Shown here one piece after another: positions 15,997 to 26,103 of a DNA stretch of 64,000 nt. Position 1 is the first letter of the stretch; every line of letters starts with the position of its first letter. The notes beneath the pieces are model-generated. The model did not search any database and was not told the DNA's origin. It saw nothing but the letters and a program-made list of their open reading frames with translations. The DNA lies in the NCBI GenBank assembly GCA_017435365.1, contig JAFSFD010000023.1:25884-89883 (forward strand), given 5' to 3'. Position numbers and translations under genes: made by a program. Origin of the DNA: Akkermansia sp. Its GTDB lineage: Bacteria > Verrucomicrobiota > Verrucomicrobiia > Verrucomicrobiales > Akkermansiaceae.

Positions 15997-16965
15997 ATGA
16001 GAAAATCGCTACTGTTATCCCTTTGCGCGACATCTGCCTTGGTGCTGTCGATGTGTGAGTCTTTTGATGGACCTCCCCCCGTTGGGCAGGTGAAAGCTGT
16101 TGATCCGCAGGCCGATGCGCTGATGGTAGAGGCGAAGTCGTACCAGAAGGAAGGGAAGATGTCCAAGTCCCGGGGGCCGCTGAAGGAGATAGTTCGCTAT
16201 CATTCCCTGGCTCCGAATGCTCCCGAAGCACGCTTCCTGCTGGGTAAGGCCTACGAGGCAACGGAAGATTATCGTGATGCATTTAAGGAATACGGTAAGT
16301 TGATAGATCGTTACCCGCAGAGCGAATTGTATGCCGATGCGCTGAACCGCCAGCTCGCTATGGCCATGGATGCAGCCAGCGGGAAACTGACAGTACCTGT
16401 GTTCTGGGGAGCCTGGAATACCTCGATGGAATCCGGCGTGGTGGTGAAGTGGCTCCGCGAGATAGTGGAAAAGGCTCCCTACAATGACATGGCCGCCACG
16501 GCTTCTTCCATTCTGGCGAAGTACCTGGTGGATCAGGATCGCCCGGAAGAGGCCCGCGTGGAGTACGCCCGCCTTGTGGAGAAATATCCGGACAGCCGCT
16601 ATGCGCCGGATGCACAGTTGATGGTGGCGCAGCTCTGGGCCAGCAGCCACACGCGGGGAGATAATAATCTGGTTAATCTGAGCAATGCCCGAGAAGCATA
16701 TGAGGAGTTCACCCTGCGTTTTCCGAATCATCCCGAGGCCAAGAAGGCTATGGGCGAAGCGTTGAATATGGACCGCCTCATGGTGCATCAGCAGCTGGAG
16801 GTGGGGCGTTATTACCTGGAGCGCTCCCGTGAATACACTTCCGCCATTTTCTGCTTTGAGGACGTAATCCGCCAGAAGAATATCAATCCGGAAGCTGCCA
16901 GGGAGGCAGAATCCTTACTTGCAAAAGCAAAACAGGCCGCAGCTGCCGCTAAAGCTGAATCCTGA
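15997..16965 (+). CDS. bamD: Outer membrane assembly lipoprotein BamD-like (TPR protein)
   Basis: The 322-residue product starts with a signal peptide ending in LSMC, a plausible though imperfect lipobox. Tetratricopeptide-type repeats follow, with ARFLLGKAYEATEDYRDAF, a YPQSELYADA stretch, the AKYLVDQDRPEEARVEY region and a YPDSRYAPDA stretch; this is the arrangement of YfiO/BamD proteins that serve the BamA barrel-insertion machine. It is longer than E. coli BamD. lptE follows after 2 bases, consistent with an outer-membrane assembly unit. A general TPR lipoprotein role cannot be excluded. Confidence 0.72.
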   Translation: MRKSLLLSLCATSALVLSMCESFDGPPPVGQVKAVDPQADALMVEAKSYQKEGKMSKSRGPLKEIVRYHSLAPNAPEARFLLGKAYEATEDYRDAFKEYGKLIDRYPQSELYADALNRQLAMAMDAASGKLTVPVFWGAWNTSMESGVVVKWLREIVEKAPYNDMAATASSILAKYLVDQDRPEEARVEYARLVEKYPDSRYAPDAQLMVAQLWASSHTRGDNNLVNLSNAREAYEEFTLRFPNHPEAKKAMGEALNMDRLMVHQQLEVGRYYLERSREYTSAIFCFEDVIRQKNINPEAAREAESLLAKAKQAAAAAKAES

Positions 16966-16967
16966 TT

Positions 16968-17477
16968 ATGAAGAAATCCCGAGTGTTATTAGTCGGATTG
17001 CTGGCTGCCCTGGTAAGCTCCTGCGGTTATCATCTGGGTGGGATGAAGCCCGACTATATGGAAAACATGAACACGTTCTGTGTCGAAGTGTTCGAGAATA
17101 ATACGGTGCAGCCCAATGTCGGCATGCTGATGACGACAGCCATGGCAAATGAGCTGCAGAGCGATGGTACTTACCGCATGGCTCCGCGTAACGAGGCCGA
17201 TTTCATCCTGAAGGGAACCGTGACACACATCACGCGCGAATCGCTCCGTACGAACACGGACGATACCTACGTCAGTAGCGAAATCGGGCTTGTTGTCCAT
17301 GTGGATTATCAGATAATTGAGCGAAAGAGCGGTAAGGTATTAAGGAAGAATGAAGCCAGTGCAACGGGCAGTTACTTCAACCAAGGCGTGAATACGGTTT
17401 CTGCCATGGACACGGCCTTGTCTTATGCAACCCGTCTCGTCGCTGAAGAGATCACGCTGAATCTGACGGCACCATGA
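16968..17477 (+). CDS. lptE: LPS assembly lipoprotein LptE
   Basis: The 169-residue product has a signal peptide and lipobox VSSC followed by GYHLGG, the hallmark of LptE/RlpB. A two-layer alpha/beta body follows with an FVEVFENNT-type first strand and FILKGTVTHI. LptE plugs the LptD barrel and helps deliver lipopolysaccharide to the outer leaflet. Its partner lptD is at 36.6-39.1 kb, not adjacent. The stop overlaps the rsmI start (ATGA). Confidence 0.82.
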   Translation: MKKSRVLLVGLLAALVSSCGYHLGGMKPDYMENMNTFCVEVFENNTVQPNVGMLMTTAMANELQSDGTYRMAPRNEADFILKGTVTHITRESLRTNTDDTYVSSEIGLVVHVDYQIIERKSGKVLRKNEASATGSYFNQGVNTVSAMDTALSYATRLVAEEITLNLTAP

Positions 17478-18163
17478 TTGAGTATCCCGTCAGCTTTGTC
17501 GGGCTGCCCATTGGAAACCGGGAGGATATTACCCGGCGGGCGCTCGCCGTGCTGGAGTCGGTGGATTGCATCTGCTGCGAGGATACCCGCAACACCGGGC
17601 AGCTCCTGGCTCACTACGGTATACGCAAGCCTCTGCTGAGCCTGCATGAGCACAATGAGATGCAGCGTGCGCCGGAGGTAGCCACACGTGCGCTGGCCGG
17701 TGAGTCTTTTGCCGTGGTCACAGATGCCGGCATGCCCGGCGTGAGCGACCCCGGCTACCGTCTCATTCAGGAGCTGAAGAGCCGGGGGGTTGCCTTCACG
17801 GTGCTTCCCGGGCCTTCAGCAGTGGTCACGGCGCTGGTGGGCTCAGGCCTGCCGAGTGATGCTTTCTTCTTCGGCGGCTTCCTGCCGGTGAAATCCGGAC
17901 GCAAGGCCGCGCTGCTGAAAGCCGCAGTGGAAGCCAGCCACACAAGTATCTTCTATGAGTCACCATTCCGCATTGTGAAGACGGTGCAGGCCCTGGTGGA
18001 AATTGACCCGGAGGTGCCCATCTGCGTGGCGCGAGAACTCACCAAGGTTTTTGAAACGTATCACCGCGGCACGGCTTCTGCCGTGCTGGAGGAATTCAAG
18101 GCAAAACCGCCGAAGGGTGAAATGGTGGTGCTTATCGGCGGGCAGAATGCTCCGCGAGGCTGA
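17474..18163 (+). CDS. rsmI: 16S rRNA (cytidine(1402)-2'-O)-methyltransferase
   Basis: It methylates the 2'-O of C1402 in the decoding centre using SAM. The 229-residue protein has the family N-terminus FVGLPIGNREDITRRAL, CEDTRNTGQLL, the VVTDAGMPGVSDPG loop, LPGPSA and YESPFRI segments, all characteristic of the tetrapyrrole-methylase-fold RsmI. It is somewhat shorter than E. coli RsmI, lacking part of the C-terminal domain. Start overlaps the lptE stop. Confidence 0.92.
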   Translation: MIEYPVSFVGLPIGNREDITRRALAVLESVDCICCEDTRNTGQLLAHYGIRKPLLSLHEHNEMQRAPEVATRALAGESFAVVTDAGMPGVSDPGYRLIQELKSRGVAFTVLPGPSAVVTALVGSGLPSDAFFFGGFLPVKSGRKAALLKAAVEASHTSIFYESPFRIVKTVQALVEIDPEVPICVARELTKVFETYHRGTASAVLEEFKAKPPKGEMVVLIGGQNAPRG

Positions 18164-18170
18164 CCCCGAT

Positions 18171-19229
18171 ATGACTACACGGCCGCTTAGTGTTCGCGAG
18201 CAAGCGATTCTTGATAAAGCACTGGATGCTGCGGAGCGCTTGCAGTGGTATGTCCGGCCGCGGTCGCTGTCCGGCCGTTGCGATGTCCGGAATGTTGCCC
18301 TGGTATCGGGGGTGAGTATAATTTTTGCGGGGGTGTTCTGGCTTATGTTGCTGGGCGGCCAGGAAATCGAGCCGTTTGCGTGGTTTGCTGCCGGTTTTGT
18401 GGGGCTGATTGCGGCGGGAGTCATCCTGGGCTTGAATAGCAGCTTGTTCAATGCTTGTCACTCTGTGTACATGGTGACTGACAAGCGGGCACTGGTGCTG
18501 CGCCCTCGTTTTCCTTTCCTCGGCTTCAGGGTGCAGGCCTGGCCACTGGCCTCCAATATGATGGTGGAAGTGGTAGAGCGGAGTGATGGTAGCGGTGATA
18601 TAGTGCTTGCGTATGAAAATACAGCACCGGATGTGGTGGGTAAACGTCCTCCTTTGGGGTTTTTGCACATTAATAACGTGAATGCAGTAGCGGAGGCCCT
18701 TGCCGCTGTCGCCGCTCCTTTTTCACCACGGACAGATGCCGAGCATGTGCGCTACATGAACTGGGCTGATCCTCAACAATCTGTGCGTAAGCCGGATAAA
18801 TCATTGATGCTGGTGGCAGCGGTCATGGTGTTGATGGGCTGCGCGGCTTTCTATAGAAGTACCTATCTGCTGGAGAAGCCACTTTATTACCTGTTGCACG
18901 CCGAGCGCACGGCAGGGCGCGTGGTTGCGGCTCAGAAAAAGGAAAAAGACGCTTTTCTGCCTGTTTATGAATTCCGGACGGCGCAGGGCTCTGTCTTTCG
19001 CCAGAAGGTAGAAAATACCGAATATTTTAATGAGCCACAGTTGGGATTGGAAACTACCATTCTGTATTTTGCCGATGCGCCGGAGCAGGCAATGGCCCTG
19101 TGTCCCAGGACGATGTTTGGAACCGGTGCTTTTCTTTCGTTCTGGGGACTCATGTTCATGACCGGTGGCTGTCTCGGGTTGCGCGCATACCGGCAGCAGA
19201 TGAGGGCATGGAACAGCTTGCGTAAGTGA
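18171..19229 (+). CDS. Membrane protein with DUF3592-like domain, unknown
   Basis: The 352-residue product has two membrane segments near residues 42-62 and 70-92, a cytosolic region with a PH-like feel (VYMVTDKRALVLRPRFP), a third membrane segment near 205-225, then an extracytoplasmic stretch (AERTAGRVVAAQKKEKDAFLPVYEF) typical of DUF3592 proteins and a final membrane segment. The function of DUF3592 is unknown. The ATG at 18171, 7 bases after rsmI, is preferred to the longer frame from 18003, which only overlaps rsmI. Confidence 0.6.
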   Translation: MTTRPLSVREQAILDKALDAAERLQWYVRPRSLSGRCDVRNVALVSGVSIIFAGVFWLMLLGGQEIEPFAWFAAGFVGLIAAGVILGLNSSLFNACHSVYMVTDKRALVLRPRFPFLGFRVQAWPLASNMMVEVVERSDGSGDIVLAYENTAPDVVGKRPPLGFLHINNVNAVAEALAAVAAPFSPRTDAEHVRYMNWADPQQSVRKPDKSLMLVAAVMVLMGCAAFYRSTYLLEKPLYYLLHAERTAGRVVAAQKKEKDAFLPVYEFRTAQGSVFRQKVENTEYFNEPQLGLETTILYFADAPEQAMALCPRTMFGTGAFLSFWGLMFMTGGCLGLRAYRQQMRAWNSLRK

Positions 19230-19230
19230 C

Positions 19231-19270
19231 GTAAATAAAACCGCCTTGCTCCGGTGGGGAACAAGGCGGT
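19231..19270 (-). terminator. Rho-independent terminator of purA
   Basis: The stem ACCGCCTTG (19240-19248) pairs with CAAGGCGGT (19262-19270); on the minus strand TTTTATTTAC follows. It sits between the convergent ends of purA and the DUF3592-like gene. Confidence 0.8.
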
Positions 19271-19295
19271 GAAAGAGCTCTGCGGTAACTCCGTA

Positions 19296-21706
<2,411 letters not shown>

Positions 21707-21726
21707 GTGTTAATTTAAGCCGTCGG

Positions 21727-21755
21727 ATTATAGCAAACCCGCGAGAGATTGGCAA
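21727..21755 (-). promoter_or_regulatory. Promoter of carA-purA
   Basis: On the minus strand TTGCCA, 17 bases, perfect TATAAT, 20 bases before the ATG at 21706. Confidence 0.75.
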
Positions 21756-21847
21756 GGCAATAATCAAACAACTGAGCGAATTTATGCACGCGCGTACGTG
21801 CGCAAGCTGTGTGCTTCAGGAAAATTCGTCATTTTGTCTAAGTTGGC

Positions 21848-21877
21848 TTGATTTTTTGCATGCAATGTGCTTATAAT
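21848..21877 (+). promoter_or_regulatory. Promoter of the DUF883/YqjE cluster
   Basis: TTGATT, 18 bases (with the palindrome TTGCATGCAA in the spacer), perfect TATAAT. The leader of about 60 bases can form a hairpin: AGAGCC (21891-21896) with GGCTCT (21909-21914). Confidence 0.6.
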
Positions 21878-21945
21878 AATCTATCAGTAGAGAGCCGTCA
21901 GAGATACAGGCTCTGCACAAGAACTTAACGTAAAATCTGAATACC

Positions 21946-22338
21946 ATGGAAAACGAAGAAATCAAAGACACAACAGCTCCCGCTCCGGCTCCTTCCACAG
22001 ATGCTTGTGACCGCCTTGCAGCGGCTCGCCAGTATGCCAGCGAGCAGTATGAGAAGATTCGCCGCGCTGCGTCTGAGCAGATGGAGCATGTGCGTGAGTA
22101 TGCCGACCATGCCCGGGCTCAGATTAACGAGGGTTGGGACAAGGCCCGCGTGCAGGTGAATGAAGGATGGGACAAGGCCCGTGTGCAGATGAATGAGGGC
22201 TGGGATAAGACCTGCTCTGCTGCCAAGGAGTACCACAAGGCCGGTGAGGCTTATGTGAAGGAGAATCCCACCGGCAGCATTCTCGGCGCTCTGGGTATCG
22301 GTGTTCTCGTAGGCCTGCTTCTCGGTTCCCGCCGCTAA
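21946..22338 (+). CDS. DUF883/ElaB-YqjD-like membrane-anchored protein
   Basis: The 130-residue product has a Pro/Ala-rich start, a long amphipathic helical region (residues about 20-100) and a C-terminal anchor VKENPTGSILGALGIGVLVG with a SRR end, the typical C-terminus of the ElaB/YqjD/CsbD-like DUF883 family. E. coli YqjD binds ribosomes at the inner membrane in stationary phase. Three consecutive 11-residue repeats (NEGWDKARVQ pattern) lie at about residues 59-91 and are an unusual addition. It starts a cluster with YqjE- and YqjK-position genes, as in E. coli yqjCDEK. Confidence 0.72.
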   Translation: MENEEIKDTTAPAPAPSTDACDRLAAARQYASEQYEKIRRAASEQMEHVREYADHARAQINEGWDKARVQVNEGWDKARVQMNEGWDKTCSAAKEYHKAGEAYVKENPTGSILGALGIGVLVGLLLGSRR

Positions 22339-22366
22339 GGTTTCGGCTTTATGCCGCAGCTTTTCT

Positions 22367-22801
22367 ATGTTCTCACTTTTCAAAGGAAAAGGGCAGAAGT
22401 CGCAGCTTCGTGAGGAGGCAGTAGCCGCCATACAGCAAGCGAAGGGGGTAGCGCAGCGCGCCGTGGAACACACTGGCGCGCTGGGTGTGCTTCTGTCTGA
22501 AGAAATCAAGGAGTACACGGCTCACCAGTTGCAACGTCTGGTTATGGTGGTGCTGGCGTGCGTACTTCTGTTGGGTGCGTATTTTGTTTTCTGTGCGCTG
22601 TCAGCCGTGGTGCTGAGCGCTTTCGTCGGCCTGCCGTGGGCTCTGGTTATCGTCTTCTTGCTGAATGTATTCACAGCGCTGGCCCTGCTGCTGCGAGTGA
22701 AGAAGATGGCCGGTAAACAACTTGCACCTGCCACGGTGCATGAACTGAAAAACGATTGGCAATGTCTCAAATTACTTTGCAAGGAAAACAGCAAGCCCTG
22801 A
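22367..22801 (+). CDS. YqjE-like membrane protein (phage holin superfamily III fold)
   Basis: The 144-residue product has a helical N-terminus (about residues 10-55) and two hydrophobic segments (about 58-82 and 85-110) joined by a tight GLPWA turn, followed by a helical C-terminal tail. This is the architecture of YqjE (DUF1469) proteins, which accompany YqjD. The sequence match is by pattern and context rather than a long motif. It is 28 bases after the DUF883 gene and overlaps the next gene. Confidence 0.65.
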   Translation: MFSLFKGKGQKSQLREEAVAAIQQAKGVAQRAVEHTGALGVLLSEEIKEYTAHQLQRLVMVVLACVLLLGAYFVFCALSAVVLSAFVGLPWALVIVFLLNVFTALALLLRVKKMAGKQLAPATVHELKNDWQCLKLLCKENSKP

Positions 22802-23139
22802 TTCGGGTTGCGGAAAGTCGCGTAGCGATGCTGGATGCCGTGTCCTCCACCCGGGAACATGCTGCATTGTGCGTGAAGGCGTTGCCTGTTTCTCCGTCTA
22901 CTGTCATGAAAATCGGGGCGGCGGCTGGAGCTGCTGCGTCTGTCCTGGGGGCTGTTTCCGGGCTGAAACGCAAGAAGCTGGCTGCTGAGAAAAAGGCAGC
23001 CAGACCCGCCTCGAATACCGGCATGCTGGTGCAGCTTGCCATGCAGCTCGCCGCTCCCTTGTTGTTGCCGAAACTACAGCAGTTTCTGCATCAGAAAGGA
23101 GTGAGCCCATTTTCTTCTGATGCTTCCATCAATCTCTGA
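22762..23139 (+). CDS. Small helical protein in YqjK position, unknown
   Basis: The 125-residue product (MSQITLQGK start) is Ala/Lys-rich with a hydrophobic stretch (VMKIGAAAGAAASVLGAVSG) followed by a LKRKKLAAEKKAA basic region and a second apolar segment ending in LLLPKLQQFL. Its position after YqjD- and YqjE-like genes and its size fit YqjK, but the similarity is weak. It overlaps the previous gene by 40 bases. An in-frame TTG two codons upstream (22756) is less likely than the ATG. Confidence 0.55.
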   Translation: MSQITLQGKQQALIRVAESRVAMLDAVSSTREHAALCVKALPVSPSTVMKIGAAAGAAASVLGAVSGLKRKKLAAEKKAARPASNTGMLVQLAMQLAAPLLLPKLQQFLHQKGVSPFSSDASINL

Positions 23140-23141
23140 TT

Positions 23142-24296
23142 ATGAAAAAAGTTTTCGTTTCCGGTGCATTTAATGTTTTGCACGCCGGGCATATCCGATT
23201 TTTTGAAGATGCCCGCCAGTTGGGTGATTATCTGATTGTTTCCTATCCGCCTGCGGATTTGTTGTGGAAATTGTACGATAAGAAATCTGTTCTGGATGAT
23301 AGCGATAAGAAAGCGGTCATCAGCGCCCTTTCCATGGTGGATGAAGTCATCGAGTCGACGGATGATGATGTTGCTCTGTCTTTCCGGTCTGCAGTTCAGG
23401 CTTGCTCACCGCAGGTTCTTGCGGTGACCACGGACGATGTACACATCGAGGCCAAGCGGCGTTTCTGCAAGGAACAGGGCATAGAGTTTGTGGTGCTGGA
23501 AAAGTCTCAGCCTCAGGAAGGCCAGACCACCAGCACCCAGGTGCTTTCCCGCGTGAAGGCCCCGCACCATGCGCCGCTGCGTGTTGATTTTGCGGGTGGC
23601 TGGCTGGATGTGCCGGAGAATGCCATCCCCGGTGAGTACATCGTCAACTGTTCGATATCTCCTACTGTGTCGCTCAAGGAATGGCTTTACCGCCAGGGTG
23701 CCGGTCTGGGCGGGAGTGGTGGCTGGAGCGTGCTGAATGGCTGGGATCCGGTAGCCTCAGAACTGGGGCTGGGTGTCGGCTGGCAGGACCCGGCAGTCAT
23801 TGCTGAAACCGGTGCCTGTGTCTGGAAGTCAGGCCCCAAGCCTGTGTTGGATTTCAAGAATACCGGAGATTTTCTCAAGGGCTGCATGGCGGTGTACGAT
23901 ACCCGGGTGAAGCACTATACACCTGGCTTTGCCGGTTATGAACGCTCTTTTGAGCGCATTGCCAAGGCTGGTCGCATTGCGCGCCTCGGTGTGCAGCAGC
24001 AGGATGTTGCTGTGCTCGCGGTCGGGGTGCAGATGAGTTATCAGCTGCAGTTGGAGGAGGGAATGCAGCCGCTCCCCGACATCGGCAATCAGCTGGCGCA
24101 CAAGTACTGCGGCGGCGGGCATGGTGGTTATGCTCTCTATTTGTATGAAAACAAGGAGGAGCGCGATGCTGCTGTAGACTCATGCGAGGATATGTACCCG
24201 GTGGAGCCGTATTGCCGCACTTTCGGCAAGGATGAGCAAGTGCCCTGGGAACCCCGTTTCCTGGAGCGCCTGAAAAAGCGTGGTGTGATTAAATAA
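23142..24296 (+). CDS. Nucleotidyltransferase-GHMP kinase fusion, activated-sugar synthesis
   Basis: The 384-residue protein joins two enzymes. Residues 1-135 are a cytidylyltransferase/adenylyltransferase-like domain: VSGAFNVLHAGH (HxGH nucleotide-binding motif), with TTSTQVL at its end where the family has an S/T-rich loop. Residues 140-384 resemble GHMP kinases of the heptose kinase (HddA) group: RVDFAGGWLDVP is motif 1, GLGGSGG is the phosphate-binding motif 2 and GGGHGGYALYL stands for motif 3. Together they could phosphorylate a sugar and charge it with a nucleotide. The substrate is unknown. It is followed by a second nucleotidyltransferase, a cupin and a glycosyltransferase. Confidence 0.75.
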   Translation: MKKVFVSGAFNVLHAGHIRFFEDARQLGDYLIVSYPPADLLWKLYDKKSVLDDSDKKAVISALSMVDEVIESTDDDVALSFRSAVQACSPQVLAVTTDDVHIEAKRRFCKEQGIEFVVLEKSQPQEGQTTSTQVLSRVKAPHHAPLRVDFAGGWLDVPENAIPGEYIVNCSISPTVSLKEWLYRQGAGLGGSGGWSVLNGWDPVASELGLGVGWQDPAVIAETGACVWKSGPKPVLDFKNTGDFLKGCMAVYDTRVKHYTPGFAGYERSFERIAKAGRIARLGVQQQDVAVLAVGVQMSYQLQLEEGMQPLPDIGNQLAHKYCGGGHGGYALYLYENKEERDAAVDSCEDMYPVEPYCRTFGKDEQVPWEPRFLERLKKRGVIK

Positions 24297-24316
24297 AGTT
24301 TTTATCTCTCTTGAAT

Positions 24317-24736
24317 ATGGCAAAAGTTTTTGTTTCCGGTTGTTTTGACGTCTTGCACAGCGGGCATATCGCTTTCCTGGAGGAAGCCGCCAGCTATGGT
24401 GATGTGTATGTGTCTATCGGTTCGGATGCCACCGTGATGGCTCTCAAGAACAGAAAGACCATGTACACGGAGGATGAGCGCAAGTATATGCTCGAAGCCA
24501 TCCGCTTCGTGAAGAAGGTATACATTGGCCCCGATACGGGGAAGATTCTGGATTTTGCTCCTCTTCTGGATGAAGTGAAGCCGGATATCTTCTTTGTGAA
24601 TTCGGATGGCACCAGTGATGCCAAGAAGGAGTTTGTGGAATCCAAGGGAATCCGTTATGTGACGAGTTCCCGTATCCCGCATGCGAACCTCCCTGAGCGT
24701 TCCACGACCAGCATTCGTCAATCGATGGGTAAATGA
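24317..24736 (+). CDS. Cytidylyltransferase-like nucleotidyltransferase (RfaE2/TagD type)
   Basis: The 139-residue single-domain protein has VSGCFDVLHSGH with the HxGH motif and ERSTTSIRQ at the C-terminus, the ISTT-like motif of the glycerol-3-phosphate cytidylyltransferase and heptose-phosphate adenylyltransferase (RfaE domain II) family. It would transfer a nucleotide to a sugar or polyol phosphate. The start at 24317 is preferred over a TTG two codons upstream. Its stop overlaps the start of the cupin gene (ATGA). Confidence 0.82.
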   Translation: MAKVFVSGCFDVLHSGHIAFLEEAASYGDVYVSIGSDATVMALKNRKTMYTEDERKYMLEAIRFVKKVYIGPDTGKILDFAPLLDEVKPDIFFVNSDGTSDAKKEFVESKGIRYVTSSRIPHANLPERSTTSIRQSMGK

Positions 24737-25107
24737 AGGAATCGCGGATAACATATCACGTGGGCGAGAAGGGAACCCGCCCGTGGGGGGAATGGCAGGT
24801 GCTGGATCTGCAGTCTCATGTGGTGGTGAAGAAGCTGCTTGTTTATCCCGGCGGCCGTATCTCGCTGCAGCGGCACCAGCACCGTACGGAGCGCTGGATT
24901 GTCACGGAAGGCGTAGCCACCGTGCGCTGTGATAATAACATCATGCACCTGAATGTGGGTGAGTCTATCATGATTCCCTGCGGGAGCATCCACCGGCTCA
25001 GCAATCAGGGCACGGCACCGGTGGCCCTCATCGAGGTGCAGATTGGCAACTACCTCTCAGAGGAGGACATTGAGCGATTTAATGACGACTACGGTCGGGT
25101 TGATTAA
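24733..25107 (+). CDS. Cupin protein, mannose-6-phosphate isomerase type II-like
   Basis: The 124-residue protein matches the cupin domain of type II phosphomannose isomerase/GDP-mannose pyrophosphorylase: RPWGEWQVLD, the metal-binding RISLQRHQHRTERWIV and IPCGSIHRLSN, and IEVQIGNYLSEEDIERFNDDYGR at the end. It is the isomerase domain alone, without the pyrophosphorylase half. It probably isomerises a sugar phosphate for the neighbouring kinase and nucleotidyltransferases; this is inference from position. Confidence 0.85.
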   Translation: MKESRITYHVGEKGTRPWGEWQVLDLQSHVVVKKLLVYPGGRISLQRHQHRTERWIVTEGVATVRCDNNIMHLNVGESIMIPCGSIHRLSNQGTAPVALIEVQIGNYLSEEDIERFNDDYGRVD

Positions 25108-25124
25108 CAACTGAATTTATATAT

Positions 25125-26003
25125 ATGGACAGTTCTAAGCTTCATTCAGCCTGGGATCAGGTAGATGGTATTCTGGTTATCAATCTGGATACCAGCCGGG
25201 AACGAATGGATAAGTTCCTGAAGGATAACGAGGGCTCGCTGCCCTTGGACAAGGTTCACCGGCTCAGCGCAGTGCTGGGCAGAAACTTGCCAAGCTATGG
25301 CAAGGAACCCTGGTTTACGGAACGCACGGCAGAACGCGCTTCCTACTGGGGTGGGGCGGGGGGATGCTCCTTGTCTCACGCCAAGGCTATTGCTACTGCA
25401 AAGGCAAATGGCTGGCGCAACGTGCTTATCATGGAGGACGACGTCATAACCGGTACTCACCCGGATGCCCTGGCCATGCTGGAATATGCCCTGAAGAATC
25501 TGACGGGTGATTACATGCTGTACCTGGGTTACAGCCGCCCGACTCCGTATGGCAGCAGTGTGCAGAAATCCGGCGAGCATGCCCTTTGGCAGGTGGAGGG
25601 GGTGCTCTCCACATTTGCCTACCTGGTGCCCGAGAGTATGTATGACCGCCTGCTGGAGCTTATGCCGACGGAGGAGAATATCTGGGAGTGGATGTCGATT
25701 CACCGCGCCATCGATACCTTCTATAAGGATACCGCAGCCACCATGCCCGGGGTGAAGGTATATGCCATCCAGCCCGATCTCGTGGTGCATATTGATGGTG
25801 TGTCAGACGTGAGCGGCTCGGCTATCACCTATACGGACAAGTATGACAACACGCTGAAACCGCACAGCTATTCGACTCCCGCAGGTATTCTGCATGTGCT
25901 TGGCACCCCGTTTCGCAGATTGAAGGTGAAATTGAATGCCATCCGCACGCATCGCCGCGCCTTGAACGGGGGCCTGCCGGGCTTCCGTAAGCGCCGCAAA
26001 TAG
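25125..26003 (+). CDS. Glycosyltransferase family 25 (LPS/glycan biosynthesis)
   Basis: The 292-residue protein has the GT25 pattern: VINLDTSRERMDKF near the N-terminus, GGCSLSHAKAIATA and VLIMEDDV with the EDD metal site, followed by MLYLGYSRP and AYLVPESM segments. These enzymes add galactose or other sugars to lipooligosaccharide. A basic C-terminal tail may bind the membrane. As the last gene of the cluster, it could use the sugar nucleotide made by the upstream enzymes. Confidence 0.82.
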   Translation: MDSSKLHSAWDQVDGILVINLDTSRERMDKFLKDNEGSLPLDKVHRLSAVLGRNLPSYGKEPWFTERTAERASYWGGAGGCSLSHAKAIATAKANGWRNVLIMEDDVITGTHPDALAMLEYALKNLTGDYMLYLGYSRPTPYGSSVQKSGEHALWQVEGVLSTFAYLVPESMYDRLLELMPTEENIWEWMSIHRAIDTFYKDTAATMPGVKVYAIQPDLVVHIDGVSDVSGSAITYTDKYDNTLKPHSYSTPAGILHVLGTPFRRLKVKLNAIRTHRRALNGGLPGFRKRRK

Positions 26004-26054
26004 GCGAAAATTAAGAAAAATAAGACTTTTTTGCCCCGTTGGCATTGATTGTGC

Positions 26055-26083
26055 TTGAAAAAAGCGCCCGAAAGGGCGATATT
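26055..26083 (+). promoter_or_regulatory. Hairpin-bearing region upstream of thrS, possible promoter
   Basis: A perfect hairpin CGCCC-GAAA-GGGCG lies at 26065-26078. TTGAAA (26055-26060), 17 bases and GATATT (26078-26083) could form a promoter with the hairpin in its spacer. On the minus strand the same hairpin is followed by six T, so it also looks like an antisense terminator. Which reading is right cannot be decided here. Confidence 0.35.
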
Positions 26084-26103
26084 AGGGGCTCACTTAATAA
26101 GAT

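Noticed and set aside
18003..18170. Upstream extension of the DUF3592-like frame
   Set aside because: It only overlaps rsmI in another frame; the ATG at 18171 right after rsmI gives a normal N-terminus.
26056..26083. Hairpin with T-run taken as terminator of a minus-strand transcript
   Set aside because: No minus-strand gene ends there; it more likely belongs to the thrS promoter or leader, so it is reported only as an uncertain regulatory region.
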